From Lacibacter cauensis (GTDB taxonomy: Bacteria > Bacteroidota > Bacteroidia > Chitinophagales > Chitinophagaceae), in assembly GCF_007830055.1 (NCBI RefSeq), contig NZ_VLLE01000003.1, forward strand, positions 992,001-1,056,000: 64,000 bases of DNA, read 5' to 3'. Positions 61,820-64,000 of this stretch are shown piece by piece. The notes under the pieces are model-generated. The model saw nothing but the letters and a program-made list of their open reading frames with translations, had not been told where the DNA came from and ran no database searches. Position 1 is the stretch's first letter. Each line of letters opens with the position of its first letter. The position numbers and the translations under genes were made by a program.

Positions 61820-62176
61820 ATGGCGTTTAAGTTTGAAAATCTGAAAGTGTGGCAATTGTCATTGGAACTTACTGATGAAATTGATTTATTGGTGAAGGAT
61901 TTTCCTGCATACGAATTGTATTCGTTATCAAGCCAGATGCGAAGAGCGGGTAATTCGGTGTCACTTAACATCGTTGAAGGTTCAACAGGCTTATCAAATG
62001 CAGAGTTCAAACGGTTTCTTTCGATTGCAAACAGATCGGCTTTAGAAGTAGTTGGATGTTTGTATTTAGCAAAACGTAGAGGTTATGTAAAAGATGAACT
62101 GTTTTCAAAATTGTATAGCCAGATAGAAAGCTTAGTAAAAATGATTCAGGCCCTTATTAATTCATTGAATGATTAA
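61820..62176 (+). CDS. four-helix bundle protein (23S rRNA intervening-sequence type)
   Basis: 118 residues. FENLKVWQLSLELTDEIDLLVKDFPAYELYSLSSQMRRAGNSVSLNIVEGS is characteristic of the four-helix bundle family first found in 23S rRNA intervening sequences, also related to the bAvd proteins of diversity-generating retroelements. No reverse transcriptase is nearby. Function of the stand-alone form is unknown. The gene is flanked by copies of ACAGTCGAC, the right one as a perfect palindrome, as if it travels with these sequences. Confidence 0.85.
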   Translation: MAFKFENLKVWQLSLELTDEIDLLVKDFPAYELYSLSSQMRRAGNSVSLNIVEGSTGLSNAEFKRFLSIANRSALEVVGCLYLAKRRGYVKDELFSKLYSQIESLVKMIQALINSLND

Positions 62177-62203
62177 TTTAAAACGTTCGGCTGTGGTCCG
62201 TAA

Positions 62204-62215
62204 ACAGTCGACTGT
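62204..62215. repeat. perfect 12-bp palindrome ACAGTCGACTGT
   Basis: Lies between the four-helix bundle gene and pssA. Nine of its bases (ACAGTCGAC) recur at 61768-61776 on the other side of that gene. Confidence 0.6.
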
Positions 62216-62224
62216 AGACTAAAC

Positions 62225-62986
62225 ATGAAACAAATTCCCAATCTCTTTACATTACTCAACCTCGTTTGTGGTTGTATCGCCATCATACTTATTCTGCAGC
62301 CGGGAGAGTCGATCATTGCAACAGAAGCTGGTAGCTTTCAAATAAATATGCCAGAGAAATTGGCCTATGCTTCCTTCTTCATTTTTGCAGCAGGCATCAT
62401 CGATTTTCTCGATGGCTTTCTTGCACGACTGATGAAGGCCTCTTCCGAAATGGGCAAGCAGCTCGATTCGTTGAGCGATGCGGTAACCTTTGGTGTGGCT
62501 CCTGCCATGATTATGTACCAGCTTTTGCGCATGAGTTATTTAAAGGAAGAGTCGGCTTTAGATACTTCTATCTGGATGCTGTTACCTGCGTTGCTCATAG
62601 CCTGCTGTGCTGTTTGGCGGTTGGCCAAATTTAATATCGACGAGCGCCAGAGCATTTCTTTCCGGGGGGTGCCAACGCCGATAACCGGTTTTGCAGTGGC
62701 AGCATTGCCGCTGGTCATATGGTATAACAGCTGGAACCTTACAGATGTTATCCTTAACCGCTGGGTATTGTACAGTTTTACAGTTTTGATCAGCTACCTG
62801 ATGGTAAGCGATTTACCCATCATGAGCCTGAAGTTTAAAGATTACAGCTTCAAAAACAATCAGCCGAAAGTAATTCTGTTGGTTCTGGCTGTTGTGCTGG
62901 CAATTGTTTTTCAATGGGCGGCTATTCCACTCATTTATTTAACCTACGTTGTTTTATCTTTGCTGCTTCGTAAACAAATCTCATAA
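62225..62986 (+). CDS. pssA: CDP-diacylglycerol-serine O-phosphatidyltransferase
   Basis: 253 residues. The CDP-alcohol phosphotransferase motif DG(x2)AR(x8)G(x3)D(x3)D is present in DFLDGFLARLMKASSEMG and QLDSLSDAVTFG. Eight or so hydrophobic helices. It makes phosphatidylserine, the precursor of phosphatidylethanolamine. Followed by purS 15 bp later. Confidence 0.93.
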   Translation: MKQIPNLFTLLNLVCGCIAIILILQPGESIIATEAGSFQINMPEKLAYASFFIFAAGIIDFLDGFLARLMKASSEMGKQLDSLSDAVTFGVAPAMIMYQLLRMSYLKEESALDTSIWMLLPALLIACCAVWRLAKFNIDERQSISFRGVPTPITGFAVAALPLVIWYNSWNLTDVILNRWVLYSFTVLISYLMVSDLPIMSLKFKDYSFKNNQPKVILLVLAVVLAIVFQWAAIPLIYLTYVVLSLLLRKQIS

Positions 62987-63001
62987 TTTAATTATACTAC
63001 A

Positions 63002-63247
63002 ATGACGTACACAGTTCAGGTAAAAGTAATGCCGCTGAAAGATTTATTAGATCCTCAAGGGAAAGCCGTTATGGGCGGATTGAGCAATTTAGGCTTACAA
63101 GGTGTGGCAGATGTACGCATTGGTAAAAACATCAGCATGCAGATTGATGCTGCTACTGCAGATGAAGCAAAAGCCATTGCTGAAGAAGCGGCTAAAAAAC
63201 TCCTTGCCAATCCGGTAATGGAGCAATACGAAATTTCTGTGAACTAA
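63002..63247 (+). CDS. purS: phosphoribosylformylglycinamidine synthase subunit PurS
   Basis: 81 residues, the family length. VKVMPLKDLLDPQGKAVMGGLSNLG and VADVRIGKNISMQIDA are PurS signatures. It forms a complex with PurL and PurQ in purine synthesis; neither is in the window. Third separated purine gene here, with purE and purK. Confidence 0.92.
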   Translation: MTYTVQVKVMPLKDLLDPQGKAVMGGLSNLGLQGVADVRIGKNISMQIDAATADEAKAIAEEAAKKLLANPVMEQYEISVN

Positions 63248-63258
63248 ACACGATACAA

Positions 63259-63314
63259 GAGGTAAGAAGCAGCAAGTAGAACCTGAACACTTCGTACCTC
63301 GTACTTCTTACCTC
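63259..63314. repeat. inverted repeat between purS and rsmI
   Basis: GAGGTAAGAAG at 63259-63269 pairs perfectly with CTTCTTACCTC at 63304-63314 across a 34-nt loop. No T-run; possibly a dispersed repeat. Confidence 0.55.
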
Positions 63315-63325
63315 ATACTTGTTTC

Positions 63326-63991
63326 ATGTTGATTCTTGTTCCAACTCCCATCGGTAACCTCAAGGATATTACACTTCGTGCATTGGAAGTATTGCAGGAG
63401 GTGGATGTTATTCTTGCAGAAGATACACGTACCAGTTCGGTTTTACTGAATCACTACAATATACAAAAGCCACTTTCGCCTTACCACCAGCACAACGAAC
63501 ATAAAATTGTGCAACACCTCATCGATCAGTTAAAGGAAGGGAAGAAGATTGCTTTAATAACCGATGCCGGAACGCCGGGCATCAGCGATCCCGCTTTTTT
63601 ATTAGTACGTGCGTGTGTACAAAACGAAATACCGGTAGAGACCTTACCGGGTGCAACAGCATTTGTTCCTGCGCTGGTTAACAGCGGCCTGCCCACCAAC
63701 CGTTTTGTATTTGAAGGATTTCTTCCGCAAAAGAAAGGACGCATGACGGCCCTGAAACAATTAGCCGAAGAAGAACGCACGATGATTTTTTACGAATCGC
63801 CTTATCGTCTTGTAAAAACATTAGCCGACCTGATGCAGTATTTTGGCGAAGAGCGTTTGTGTTCAGTAAGTCGTGAACTCACCAAAAAGTTCGAAGAAAA
63901 CAAACGTGGTACATTAAAAGAAGTACACGATTATTTCGCAGCAAAAACGGTGAAAGGCGAAATTGTTATGGTTGTTGCCGGCAAAGAATAG
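63326..63991 (+). CDS. rsmI: 16S rRNA (cytidine-1402-2'-O)-methyltransferase
   Basis: 221 residues, a short form. LVPTPIGNLKDITLRALEVL, EDTRTS, ITDAGTPGISDPAFLLV and LPGATAFVPALVNSGLPTNRF are clear tetrapyrrole-methylase-fold RsmI signatures. It methylates C1402 of 16S rRNA with S-adenosylmethionine. The C-terminal tail common in longer homologues is missing, but the frame closes naturally at 63991. Confidence 0.93.
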   Translation: MLILVPTPIGNLKDITLRALEVLQEVDVILAEDTRTSSVLLNHYNIQKPLSPYHQHNEHKIVQHLIDQLKEGKKIALITDAGTPGISDPAFLLVRACVQNEIPVETLPGATAFVPALVNSGLPTNRFVFEGFLPQKKGRMTALKQLAEEERTMIFYESPYRLVKTLADLMQYFGEERLCSVSRELTKKFEENKRGTLKEVHDYFAAKTVKGEIVMVVAGKE

Positions 63992-64000
63992 CCGTCTTTA

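Overview
The window looks like a chromosomal segment of a Bacteroidota, most likely a Chitinophagaceae-type member of the Chitinophagales. The support is TANNTTTG-type -7 boxes, weak Shine-Dalgarno signals, a glycine-rich exoprotein with a type IX secretion C-terminal domain, a BshC bacillithiol enzyme, DUF3276 and YqaE/Pmp3 proteins with signal peptides, tandem GH127-like enzymes, and a fused DAHP synthase-chorismate mutase. I saw no rRNA, tRNA, CRISPR array, prophage or insertion sequence.

Region 1-13.7 kb: the N-terminus of a sterol desaturase-like protein, then an AraC regulator divergent from a long operon. The operon holds a DHDPS-family deaminase, a ketoglutarate-semialdehyde-type dehydrogenase, a BNR/Asp-box protein, a 4-hydroxyproline epimerase, two zinc-cysteine beta-L-arabinofuranosidase-like proteins (GH127 and GH146-like), a D-amino-acid dehydrogenase and a secreted SMP-30-like protein. 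Together these make all four steps from trans-4-hydroxy-L-proline to 2-oxoglutarate, sitting with enzymes that could remove beta-L-arabinofuranose from hydroxyproline. This suggests a locus for plant extensin-type glycoproteins.

Region 13.7-33 kb: bshC, a lipoprotein, purE, an RND efflux operon (adaptor-pump-TolC), purK, a GIY-YIG gene bracketed by small hairpin repeats, hpd, an L,D-transpeptidase, a type IX secretion cargo, aspartate kinase, a YdeI-like protein and a TPR histidine kinase.

Region 33-42.2 kb: dnaK, small membrane proteins, a cupin, a CBS protein, an ABC exporter, DUF3276, and an ECF sigma factor followed by a protein that fuses an anti-sigma-like N-terminus to a trypsin-like protease.

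Region 42.2-51.2 kb: aromatic amino acid biosynthesis (pheA, aminotransferase, tyrA, GNAT, DAHP synthase-chorismate mutase, aroB, aroA, a small membrane protein, aroC). It is preceded by what reads as a complete ribosome-mediated attenuator: a promoter, a 29-residue leader peptide with 9 Phe/Tyr in 11 residues, and mutually exclusive antiterminator and terminator helices.

Region 51.2-64 kb: VOC and DUF952 proteins, a cell-wall cluster (VanX-like dipeptidase, L,D-transpeptidase, RlpA, OmpA), trpS, deoxynucleoside kinase, pckA, an aminopeptidase P-like gene, a four-helix bundle protein, pssA, purS and rsmI.

Short palindromic repeats recur throughout. Several lie in frame inside genes (hydroxyproline epimerase, purK, pheA, aroA). 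One family keeps a constant 12-base loop while its stem arms change sequence but stay complementary.
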